A stretch of DNA of 25,588 nucleotides. Origin: CAYWVO01 sp964461835 (GTDB lineage: Bacteria; Zixibacteria; MSB-5A5; WJJR01; JAJRUJ01). Location: contig CAYWVO010000045.1 in the NCBI GenBank assembly GCA_964461835.1, positions 1-25,588 on the forward strand. The letters run 5' to 3'. Made by a program: the position numbers and the translations under genes. Below the pieces are notes generated by a model. The model did not search any database. It was not told the DNA's origin and was given only the letters and a program-made list of their open reading frames with translations. Below are positions 1 through 6,639 of the stretch, one piece after another. Each line of letters begins with the position of its first letter. Positions within the stretch are counted from its first letter, which is position 1.

Positions 1-23
1 TACGCCTGTGGCCGGTGCGGCTG

Positions 24-145
24 GCGTGGCCCTGGGCTTTGCCCAGGGTTTCTAGAAGCGTTGCCCTATGGTGCCAAATCCAGTCGCGTCTAGAAACCCT
101 GATCTCCTGGATCGCTGTCCGCTCTCCCTCAGATCAGGGCCACGC
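24..145. repeat. MITE-like element, copy A (about 122 bp)
   Basis: The left end GCGTGGCCCTG (24-34) is the exact inverse of the right end CAGGGCCACGC (135-145). Inside is a second inverted pair, AGGGTTTCTAG near 46-56 and CTAGAAACCCT near 90-100, and a small hairpin CCCTGGGC/GCCCAGGG. The interior has no convincing gene. A second copy lies at 1068-1188, and right-end fragments lie near 571-588 and 10277-10305. The layout fits a non-autonomous palindromic element. No cognate transposase is visible in the window. Confidence 0.7.
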
Positions 146-159
146 AACCCGGCCGGGGA

Positions 160-404
160 CGTTGGCAGCGGGGAATCGGCGGCGGCGGTGGAAAGAGCTT
201 CCCTTCCAGATCGCTCCCGGTCATATCTTCCGGCAAGGGCCAGCCCAGATGGGCTTGCTTGGCTCGCCTCAAATACTCCCTGACAGAAGTCCGGCCGATT
301 CCACAACTCGAGGCGATAGCCTCGTTGCTCAGCCGGCAAGCGTGCTTTAATCGCAATACTTCCTTGATCTTACGCATGGACAATCGCTTTCCCGGCATCC
401 TCAC
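160..404 (-). pseudogene. istA: IS21-family transposase IstA, N-terminal remnant
   Basis: Read on the minus strand from 404, the translation opens with the helix-turn-helix region typical of IS21 IstA: MRKIKEVLRLKHACRLSNEA, then GIGRTSVREYLRRA and the Trp-Pro-Leu-Pro segment. Homology stops around the LFPPPPPIP stretch (about 165-180), where the frame enters unrelated sequence next to the MITE-like copy A. Only about 80 residues of a roughly 500-residue protein remain, and there is no DDE catalytic core and no istB. The start is supported by AGGAGGTGAGG directly upstream. This is a dead relic, recognised from family memory of IstA. Confidence 0.75.
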
Positions 405-590
405 CTCCTGGGCTTTTCGGGCGAAAAGCCAACAAGATAAGGGTTATGCCGGCTTAGTGACTATCCCGCGTCAGCTATTGCTCCGGGGGGGGCCAACCGG
501 CTCTTGAGGGTGGCGCGATCAGTCGGAATCGGGTGGCCGAATGGGTCGGAATATGCATGCTCATCGCACGCCCTCAGATCAGGGCCACTC
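405..590. mobile_element. Remnant IS21-like left end with terminal repeats, plus a MITE right-end fragment
   Basis: Upstream of the istA relic the motif GTCGGAAT occurs twice, 23 bp apart (522-529 and 545-552). IS21-family ends carry multiple transposase-binding repeats of this kind, so this is probably the surviving outer end of the insertion. At 571-588 the sequence CCCTCAGATCAGGGCCAC copies the right end of the 122-bp elements, as if one element had inserted into or recombined with the IS end. No gene is seen in 405-712. Confidence 0.5.
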
Positions 591-712
591 ACCGTCGTTA
601 GCGACTGATGAACCGCTATTCACTTTTTGGGTGGAAGACAACCAGTTCAAGGTCACCCGGAGGGGTTGTCGCCTGCATTATACTACGGTTTTTTTGGTAG
701 AGGAGCACGACT

Positions 713-943
713 ATGGGATTCGATTGGAATTGGCTACTAATTGGCCTCGGCTGCCTGTTATTTCTTGTGGGTCATTTTTTTCATAAGTCCGGATTTCCCA
801 AGCCATCCTTTCGACCACGGGATTGGAAACCGATCTGGAAAGCACGAGATGAATTTCGAGGGCCTGGCTACGCATTGGTCGTGGCAGGTTTGTTGTGCGT
901 TTGGGTTGGTATACTACCAATGCTGTTTACCCGGATATTTTAA
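713..943 (+). CDS. Small two-helix membrane protein (76 aa), function unknown
   Basis: The start is ATG 713 with AGAGGAG at 699-705 and good spacing. Residues about 6-23 (WLLIGLGCLLFLVGHFF) and 52-73 (YALVVAGLLCVWVGILPML) are two hydrophobic helices. They flank a polar loop rich in Pro, Arg, Lys and Trp (KPSFRPRDWKPIWKARDEF). No family is recognised. It sits alone between an IS21 relic and a palindromic element, so it may be an accessory or horizontally moved gene. The hairpin at 955-972 just downstream could end its transcript, though no T-run follows it. Confidence 0.6.
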   Translation: MGFDWNWLLIGLGCLLFLVGHFFHKSGFPKPSFRPRDWKPIWKARDEFRGPGYALVVAGLLCVWVGILPMLFTRIF

Positions 944-954
944 TTGCCGGGTGC

Positions 955-972
955 CCCAAGGCTTGCCTTGGG
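955..972. repeat. Short palindrome after the small membrane protein
   Basis: CCCAAGG (955-961), loop CTTG, CCTTGGG (966-972) form a perfect 7-bp hairpin 11 bp after the stop codon. No T-run follows, so it is a weak terminator candidate at best. It may equally belong to the REP-like palindromes of this island, because more GC inverted repeats follow at about 990-1015. Confidence 0.4.
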
Positions 973-1067
973 ATTAGATTCGGGTTACCGCCACGGACCG
1001 GCGGCCCAATCCTTCGGGCGGGGAAAAATTGGGAAACCCACCTGCTATGACACCAGTCAAGTGGCTG

Positions 1068-1188
1068 GCGTGGCCCTGAGCTCCGCTCAGGGTTTCTAGG
1101 AGCGTTCGACCGTGGTACAAATCCCATCGCGCCTGGAAACCCTGATCTCCGGGATCGCTGTCCGCTCTCCCTCAGATCAGGGCCACCC
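1068..1188. repeat. MITE-like element, copy B (about 121 bp)
   Basis: Left end GCGTGGCCCTG (1068-1078) and right end CAGGGCCACCC (1178-1188) are inverted repeats with one mismatch. The interior follows copy A, including an AGGGTTTCTAG-like arm, CAAATCCCATCGCGCC, AAACCCTGATCTCC and GTCCGCTCTCCCTCAGATCA. Divergence from copy A is mainly in the loop between the inner arms, as expected of an element conserved for structure. The stretch 1189-1367 holds no gene that I can support. Confidence 0.7.
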
Positions 1189-1367
1189 ACCCAATGCTGA
1201 CAATCTTCGCCTTCTCGACAATAAACGCCGTTGTATCGATACGTACATTGCGCCTGTTGGAATTTTGGGATGAGCCGCAGGGAGTGAGTCTTCTTCTTAT
1301 CGCCGGCATTGCGTTAGACCGTTTCAATCTACATTTTCAAGAGTTCCACGGGATGGGCCAGTCGGCT

Positions 1368-1853
1368 TTAGGCCGATTCACGGATCAGCTTTTTTAACTC
1401 CGCTTTTTGCAGTAATCGTCCCTTGGTCTTTATTTCACCGCGAATGGTCAGTACCGGGGACCGCAACACGCCGTGCTGGGCCAAATCATACATATTCTGA
1501 ATATGTTGAATATCCGCCGAGATCCCCAGCTCATCCACGACGGCGATCACGCGCCGTCTCAGCTCCACGGCGTTGAGTCAATCACCACCATATACGCGAA
1601 TCTCCAGGATACCGGCCTCGTCGGCAACTTCCTCACCCAGGGACTTGCGATATTCCCGATACAACGCATCGCTATAGTCCTGCTCCACCGATGACGGGAT
1701 ATAGTTCACGTCCTTCACCCGGGAGAGGATCGTCTCCCGGATCGCCGTTTCGTCGGTTAATCCCAGCTCGCGAACTTCCTTGAGTATCGGCTCTAAGTCG
1801 GCAATGCCGACGGTCTTATCCCCAACTCGTATTTTGGTGAGATGATATCCCAT
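1368..1853 (-). CDS. Thioredoxin-like protein with in-frame TGA, candidate selenoprotein (161 aa)
   Basis: The frame starts at ATG 1853 (GAAGGT upstream), reads 91 codons, meets TGA at 1580-1578 and continues 69 more sense codons to TAA at 1370-1368. Both sides belong to one protein. Residues about 1-75 are a helical domain containing NYIPSSVEQDYSDALYREYRK. From about 82 (LEIRVYGGD-TGA-LNAVEL) a thioredoxin-3/MTH895-like fold begins, and the TGA falls exactly where the first Cys of CxxC belongs. The cis-Pro region (GVLRSPVLTIRGEIKTKGR) is intact downstream. The second Cys position is Ala, giving UxxA. A 7-bp hairpin sits at the distance expected of a bacterial SECIS. It follows trmO by 19 bp and is probably co-transcribed. 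The alternative is a recent Cys-to-stop nonsense mutation. No selenocysteine machinery lies in the window. Confidence 0.6.
1539..1558 (-). promoter_or_regulatory. Candidate bacterial SECIS hairpin
   Basis: On the minus strand GACGGCG-CGTGAT-CGCCGTC forms a perfect 7-bp stem with a 6-nt loop. The loop begins 27 nt after the TGA, and one of its first two bases is G. These fit the published bSECIS description (apical loop 3-14 nt, about 16-37 nt from UGA, early G in the loop). A competing hairpin, CGCCGT/ACGGCG, lies closer to the TGA. Hairpins are common in GC-rich coding sequence, so this supports recoding but does not prove it. Confidence 0.45.
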
Positions 1854-1872
1854 ACTTGTACCTTCGGTCCGC

Positions 1873-2367
1873 TCATTTCTCAAACCGATCGTCCGCCCGG
1901 TTGCGTTTGCCCGCGCAGTGATCGAGCCAGCCGCTTCGTTCGACCGGAAAATGGTCCATCCGCGGCGCATATGGCTTAATATCCAAAAGCGGTGTTCCGT
2001 CTATCATGTCGACATCAGCAATGCGCACAATATTTCCTTCAATTCCCACAAGTTGAACGCAGGAGAGACCGATTGGATTGGGACGCCGCGGCGCCCGGGT
2101 CGCAAAGAGTCCTCGCGGTACCGTATCTAAGAACGGGACCACCTCAAGTTTCGGCTCGCCGGCGCGGTGAAACACGTACAGCAGCCAGATGCGATCGAAA
2201 CCATCCAGATCGCGCAGCGCCGGTTGATACTGTTTTTCCAGCTCGATCCAGCCCTCCGCATGATCGGCCCGGGTAGGCTGGATCGGGGTGCCCTTAGGTT
2301 CCGTAAATGGCGAATGGATGATGCCAATCGCGCGCAGGGTGTAGACGTACGGTGTTTTATGTGCCAT
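1873..2367 (-). CDS. trmO: tRNA (N6-threonylcarbamoyladenosine(37)-N6)-methyltransferase, TrmO/TsaA family
   Basis: TrmO uses S-adenosylmethionine to methylate t6A37 in certain tRNAs, tuning decoding. The 164-residue product carries the family hallmarks: AIGIIHSPF near the N-terminus, the DGFDRIWLLYVFHRAG segment, TRAPRRPNPIGLS around residue 90-102, and DGTPLLDIKPYAPRMD near the C-terminus. A longer frame runs upstream to 2430, but ATG 2367 has AAGGAG at proper spacing, so I use that start. The gene leads a minus-strand pair with the thioredoxin-like gene 19 bp downstream and has a plausible promoter just upstream. The C-terminal extension typical of E. coli TrmO is absent, which is normal for the shorter members. 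Confidence 0.88.
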   Translation of the reverse strand: MAHKTPYVYTLRAIGIIHSPFTEPKGTPIQPTRADHAEGWIELEKQYQPALRDLDGFDRIWLLYVFHRAGEPKLEVVPFLDTVPRGLFATRAPRRPNPIGLSCVQLVGIEGNIVRIADVDMIDGTPLLDIKPYAPRMDHFPVERSGWLDHCAGKRNRADDRFEK

Positions 2368-2388
2368 CGAACACGCTCCTTGAACCCC

Positions 2389-2417
2389 ATAATAGACAAT
2401 TAGTGTGACAAGAGCAA
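2389..2417 (-). promoter_or_regulatory. Putative sigma70 promoter of trmO operon
   Basis: On the minus strand TTGCTC (2417-2412), a 17-bp spacer and TATTAT (2394-2389) resemble -35 and -10 boxes. Transcription would start near 2382, giving a short leader before the trmO start at 2367. The -35 match is weak and the -10 is good. Confidence 0.4.
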
Positions 2418-2539
2418 TTGCCCGGCTCATTGGGCCGAGGGTTTTGGCAAACGGACTGCCGGGCGGTCGAGTATCGTTGAAAGACAGTAAAATGGCAGGT
2501 TTTCCGCCAAAAACCTAGTAGAGATAGTGGGATAGTCCA

Positions 2540-3622
2540 ATGGCCAGCAAAGACGAAATAATGCAGGTGCTCCAAAAGATCGATGACCCTGAACTGCATC
2601 GGTCGATTGTTGATCTCAATATGGTGAAGAACGTGGCGATTGAGGGCGATACGGTCGCGGTCGACATCGCCTTGACTATCGAGGGATGTCCCCTGAAAGC
2701 GAAGATCCAGGATGATGTCACGAAAGGGCTGATGCGCCTGGACGGGGTGAAGGATGTCCGGATCAATTTCTCCGCGATGAGTCCCGAGGAACGGCAACAG
2801 TTGACGGCCCAACTTACCGGCAAACAGCCAAATCCGACCTTTCGCGATACACAGCCCAAGCACGTTATCGCCGTGGCCTCGGGCAAAGGCGGCGTCGGGA
2901 AATCGACGTTTGCCGCGAACTTGGCGGTGGCCCTGGCCGCGAAAGGGTTTAAAGTTGGAGCGCTGGACGCGGACGTCTACGGGTTCTCGATGCCTCGCGC
3001 GCTGGGAATCCATGGCCAGCCGACCATTGTGGGAGACATGCTGATCCCTCTAGAGAACTATGGGATCCGGCTGATCTCGATGGGATTTTTCGCCAATGAT
3101 GATAACCCGGTAATCTGGCGTGGCCCCCTGCTGCACAAAGCGATCAACCAGTTTATTGCCGATGTCCACTGGGGGCTGTTGGATTTTCTGCTTATCGACC
3201 TGCCGCCGGGAACCGGGGATGTCTCCATTACCATTTCCCAGGCGATCCCGCAGGCGCACGTACTGGTGATCACCACTCCGCAGCTCGCTGCCCGCAGTGT
3301 TGCGGGACGCGTCGCCAAGATGGCGGAAAAGACTAATCTGGATGTGCTGGGTGTGGTAGAAAATATGTCCTATTACCAACTGCCCGACGGCACAAAGGAC
3401 TATATCTTTGGTCAGGGTGGTGGCCTGGAGTTGGCTCAGCATCTCAGCGTACCGCTCTTAGGCCAGGTTCCCATTGAAACTCGTCTTCGCGAAGGCGGGG
3501 ACACGGGCAAACCAGTTGTAGCGTTTCCGGAAAACTCAGTCGCCGCCGGAAAAATAATTGAAACAGCCGATGCCGTCGCCGACCGGGCCGGGGCACGGAC
3601 GCCGGAACCCACCACCGCATAG
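2540..3622 (+). CDS. mrp: Mrp/ApbC (NBP35-type) P-loop ATPase, Fe-S cluster carrier family (360 aa)
   Basis: Mrp/ApbC proteins bind ATP and are thought to transfer Fe-S clusters to target proteins in the cytosol. Residues 1-85 form the MIP18/DUF59 domain (DPELHRSIVDLNMVKNVAIEG, CPLKAKIQDDV). The ATPase domain has the deviant Walker A GKGGVGKST at 115-123, LDADVYGFSMPRALG, the DLPPGTGDVSITISQ motif and VENMSYY at 273-279. In ApbC from E. coli a CxxC motif after ENMS supports cluster binding. Here residues 277-291 read SYYQLPDGTKDYIFG, with no cysteine, as in the LPDGT-type members I recall from Actinobacteria. It is divergent to trmO and no clear operon partner follows. Confidence 0.92.
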   Translation: MASKDEIMQVLQKIDDPELHRSIVDLNMVKNVAIEGDTVAVDIALTIEGCPLKAKIQDDVTKGLMRLDGVKDVRINFSAMSPEERQQLTAQLTGKQPNPTFRDTQPKHVIAVASGKGGVGKSTFAANLAVALAAKGFKVGALDADVYGFSMPRALGIHGQPTIVGDMLIPLENYGIRLISMGFFANDDNPVIWRGPLLHKAINQFIADVHWGLLDFLLIDLPPGTGDVSITISQAIPQAHVLVITTPQLAARSVAGRVAKMAEKTNLDVLGVVENMSYYQLPDGTKDYIFGQGGGLELAQHLSVPLLGQVPIETRLREGGDTGKPVVAFPENSVAAGKIIETADAVADRAGARTPEPTTA

Positions 3623-3659
3623 GCTGTTAAGGTCACGTATACCAGAGAAAGACTCTAGC

Positions 3660-3680
3660 GTCCCCAGACAATCTTTGGGG
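3660..3680. repeat. Weak hairpin downstream of mrp
   Basis: CCCCAGA (near 3661) can pair with TTTGGGG (near 3673) around a short loop. A T-rich run (CTCTTTTT) comes only about 20 nt later, so it does not read as a standard terminator. Nothing else was found in 3623-3900. Confidence 0.25.
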
Positions 3681-3900
3681 AAGCGCTTACCTATCTCTTT
3701 TTAACGTCCGTCTCTCGAAAACGGGGCAAAATCAGTCTATCCTCGCGGCATCGTGTCGACAATATGAAATGAAGGGTAGCAGCTTCAATATGCCCCGTTT
3801 GCGCCCTGGTATGCCGCCCCGGGGACAGATATCTGGATGGTGGGGCGCCACGCTGTGCGACACATGGCCGTGAGCCGCAGGTTGTGTGAAGGGTAAAATC

Positions 3901-6234
3901 ATGTGTATGCAGCCGGGTGCCGAGCGAAACGTCCGGCAAGCCACCAATCACCGCGGAGTAAAAGCTCATTCCTGCCTCGTAATTCTGGCGCTTGTTCTTC
4001 TCCTGGCGACGTGCATCACTACACCACGTCTGGCGCATGCCACCGGCCAAACCCTGCAATCATTTCGTGGCCTGGTCAATGCGCCGATTGATGCAACAGA
4101 AATGGCGGTTGCCCAAGACGTGATCCTCCACTTGCCCGATTGTGAGATCAAATTCACAAAGGGGATCATCTACCGCCACCAACCAGTTATGGGCAACCGC
4201 ACCGGGTTTTATTTCACCGGCACCGGGGAATTGCTTTTTGCACCGAGCGACTCAATCGAGGCCAGTATACTAGAACGGTTCGGTAGTGCAGAGAATGAGG
4301 ATCGAGTAGCCTTCGAAATTCTCTATTCTCGCTGTGCAGATTTTTCACACCTTGAGTTCGATCCACCTCTGGTCTTTGCCAAGTCAGAAAATGCCCTAGC
4401 GTTGGTGGCAGCTCGGGACAACCTGGAACGATGGCTCACCAATCGTCTGGCGGCGGTACAGGATGGAGGCCGCTTATCGTATAACCTGCCATACGCAGTG
4501 CTGTATGACGACATCACCAACGGTCGGACCCCGGGAAGTATATATCTGGTCTGCGGTAAAGGTCCCGGTACTGTCAGCGGCTCTCGTTTTTACCGATATG
4601 AAACACTTGACCGGGAACAGATTGCCTATAACGGTTGGTGTCGGTATACGACACGGCCACTTGTCGCTCCACTCGGCATTCTATGCCAACAGCTTGATCC
4701 GCACTATTTTGATGTCCAGGCAACCATCGATGATTCGGCATCGGTTGAGTTTGACGTAGAAGCACACTACGCACTGGGTGATTCCCTGACGACGACGGTC
4801 TGTTTGGACTTTTCTCCGGAGGCTGAGATTGAAGAGATTCGGGATGAGTCCGGTCATCCGATCCCCTACTGGGTCGATCGTTCCGGTTGGCGCTTTCAGG
4901 GAATTCAACTCTTTCTACCAGAGCCACATTACCAGGGTGATAGTATAATTGTGCACTTTGCCTACTCCCTGCGTCCGGCGTGCTCGGATACCGAAACGGT
5001 ATTCTATTTCCCGTCAGATGTCCGATGGTTGCCGACCCGTATCGGTGCAAGCCCTGCGGCGTATGATTTATTCTTCTCCTGCCCCGACAAGTGGAAACTC
5101 ATTAGCTCCGGCAAACGATTGCGGGATCATCATCGGCTGGATAAAATTCACTCGTATTGGGTGATTGGGGAAGGCGCGACCCGCTGTTCGTTTGTTTTCG
5201 GTGATTTGCAGTCGAAGGATTACTTTTTTGACGGGGTCCCCCCCACTATCATTGGCGCTGTTCAGCCTTCACAACCCAGTCAAAATCTGGAGGCGGTGCT
5301 GGATTATCTCGCCGTCGATGCCATCAATTCCCTGGCGTATTTCCAACGGGTTTTCGGGCGTTATCCGTTTTCCAGTCTGCACGTGGTGGAGGTGGATGAG
5401 GAGCCGGCCAGTCAAGCCCATGCCCTGATTCAACTTCCGACAGACCAGGTCTGGGCCGATCCCGGCAGTCTTACAGATATTCGGCGGGCCTACGGAGTAG
5501 CGAGTCAGTGGTGGCAGTATTTTCTGGATGCCCATTGCCACCGTGACCTGTGGCTGCTCGAGGGTTTGACCGAATATGCTGCAGCTCTCTATGTGCTGAA
5601 GGGCCGGCACCGCGATGATCAATTTCGGCGGCTGATAAGCTCCTGGCAGGAGATCATTGTCGAGACCGATCGCGCCGGTGACGACGGCCCGCTGTGGCTG
5701 GGCACCCGCCTGCCCCGCGAGTACTTGCGCGCTAAAGGCGCCTATGTCCTGCACATGCTGCGCATGATGATGACTGACCTTTCCATCGAATCTGATCGCC
5801 GCTTCATGGCAATGATGCGGGATTTTCTAGAGTATTATCGGGGGCAGGATGTCAGCACCTACGACTTCCGGCACGAGTGTGAACTGTATTTCCCTGAGTC
5901 GCTGGACTGGTTTTTCCAACAGTGGATATACGGCAGTGACCTGCCGACTTATACGTGCCGGCACGTCACCGAATCAAACACAGATGGGACCTACCTCCTT
6001 TGGCTTGAGGTTACCCAGAGCGGCGTCCCCGAGGGCTTTCGGATGCCGGTCCCCGTGACCGTTATTTTCCGGGGACGGCCGGCGTATCGGCAACTGGTTA
6101 ACATTACCGGGAAGCTTTCCACCATCAAACTCGGCCCCTTCCATAATCGCCCGGAACGCGTCATTTTTAACGATTTCGGGGGTGTGCTCAGTCGAGAGAC
6201 CCGCGTGCTCCCGCAGTTGGCTGATGGGGAATAG
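3901..6234 (+). CDS. Exported M1 (gluzincin) peptidase homologue lacking the HExxH zinc site
   Basis: The start is ATG 3901 (777 aa), preceded by GAAGGG at 7-nt spacing; GTG 3886 is a poorer alternative. A charged n-region, a hydrophobic stretch (LVILALVLLLATCI, about 27-40) and AHA before TGQ form a signal peptide. The second half matches the M1 aminopeptidase catalytic domain: YPFSSLHVVEVDEE, then SQWWQYFLD and WLLEGLTEYAAALYV, later KGAYVLHMLR. In active enzymes HExxH precedes QWW, with a Glu 19 residues after the second His. Here residues 531-535 are YGVAS, so both His ligands and the catalytic Glu are lost, while Glu554 remains at exactly the right spacing. No GAMEN motif is evident. The frame is intact over 2.3 kb, which argues for a maintained non-catalytic role such as binding or scaffolding in the envelope. 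Confidence 0.8.
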   Translation: MCMQPGAERNVRQATNHRGVKAHSCLVILALVLLLATCITTPRLAHATGQTLQSFRGLVNAPIDATEMAVAQDVILHLPDCEIKFTKGIIYRHQPVMGNRTGFYFTGTGELLFAPSDSIEASILERFGSAENEDRVAFEILYSRCADFSHLEFDPPLVFAKSENALALVAARDNLERWLTNRLAAVQDGGRLSYNLPYAVLYDDITNGRTPGSIYLVCGKGPGTVSGSRFYRYETLDREQIAYNGWCRYTTRPLVAPLGILCQQLDPHYFDVQATIDDSASVEFDVEAHYALGDSLTTTVCLDFSPEAEIEEIRDESGHPIPYWVDRSGWRFQGIQLFLPEPHYQGDSIIVHFAYSLRPACSDTETVFYFPSDVRWLPTRIGASPAAYDLFFSCPDKWKLISSGKRLRDHHRLDKIHSYWVIGEGATRCSFVFGDLQSKDYFFDGVPPTIIGAVQPSQPSQNLEAVLDYLAVDAINSLAYFQRVFGRYPFSSLHVVEVDEEPASQAHALIQLPTDQVWADPGSLTDIRRAYGVASQWWQYFLDAHCHRDLWLLEGLTEYAAALYVLKGRHRDDQFRRLISSWQEIIVETDRAGDDGPLWLGTRLPREYLRAKGAYVLHMLRMMMTDLSIESDRRFMAMMRDFLEYYRGQDVSTYDFRHECELYFPESLDWFFQQWIYGSDLPTYTCRHVTESNTDGTYLLWLEVTQSGVPEGFRMPVPVTVIFRGRPAYRQLVNITGKLSTIKLGPFHNRPERVIFNDFGGVLSRETRVLPQLADGE

Positions 6235-6393
6235 ACCTGCTGAATCTCCAGAGGACACAATATTCTGTGAGCACACTTTTTTCGGTAAAGTCCCTGCACA
6301 ATCGGACGAAAACTTAACTACCAAAACAGAAACCTGTGCGTGCAGGAATTGAGGATTATACCAATAGACAGACTGGTAAGGAGGGTACTCACT

Positions 6394-6573
6394 ATGCGGT
6401 GCGTCCAGTGCGGAACCTTGATCAAGAACGATCCCGTGTGGAGTAACGGGTTAATGTACTGTTCACTGGAGTGTGCCGAGGAGGCTCGTATCCTGGAGGA
6501 CGAACTGGTCACCGGAGAGCACGGCTCGGGAATTAATTCGTTGTTCGGCTGTGCCGACGATGATGATTATTAA
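6394..6573 (+). CDS. 59-aa CxxC zinc-binding protein (TRASH/MYM-like)
   Basis: AAGGAGGG at 6378-6385 sits well before ATG 6394. The short protein begins MRCVQCGTLIKNDPVWSNG and continues with MYCSLECAEEA, giving C3-x2-C6 and C23-x3-C27. This spacing and the YCSxxCA sequence resemble TRASH/MYM-type zinc fingers found in metal-binding and regulatory proteins. The tail is acidic (CADDDDY). The strong ribosome binding site and terminator argue it is a real expressed gene. Its target is unknown; zinc binding is inferred from the motif only. It lies 159 bp after the M1-like gene, and I see no function in that gap. Confidence 0.72.
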   Translation: MRCVQCGTLIKNDPVWSNGLMYCSLECAEEARILEDELVTGEHGSGINSLFGCADDDDY

Positions 6574-6605
6574 TCGACGTGAGGACGATATTTTGCTGAC
6601 ATTCA

Positions 6606-6632
6606 AAAAGCGCCCCGGTCCGGGGCGCTTTT
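6606..6632. terminator. Strong bidirectional intrinsic terminator
   Basis: AAAAGCGCCCCG (6606-6617), loop GTC, CGGGGCGCTTTT (6621-6632) form a perfect 12-bp stem with A and T flanks. It lies between two convergent genes, so it can stop transcription from both the zinc-ribbon gene on plus and the MoxR gene on minus. Confidence 0.92.
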
Positions 6633-6639
6633 CTGCGTT

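Noticed and set aside
1194..1397. 67-aa plus-strand frame after MITE copy B
   Set aside because: It has no ribosome binding site and overlaps the end of the thioredoxin-like gene on the other strand; probably spurious.
1578..1970. Thioredoxin-like gene ending at the TGA as a separate 130-aa protein
   Set aside because: The supported start is 1853, and the thioredoxin fold would be cut after its first strand. Homology continues in the same frame past the TGA.
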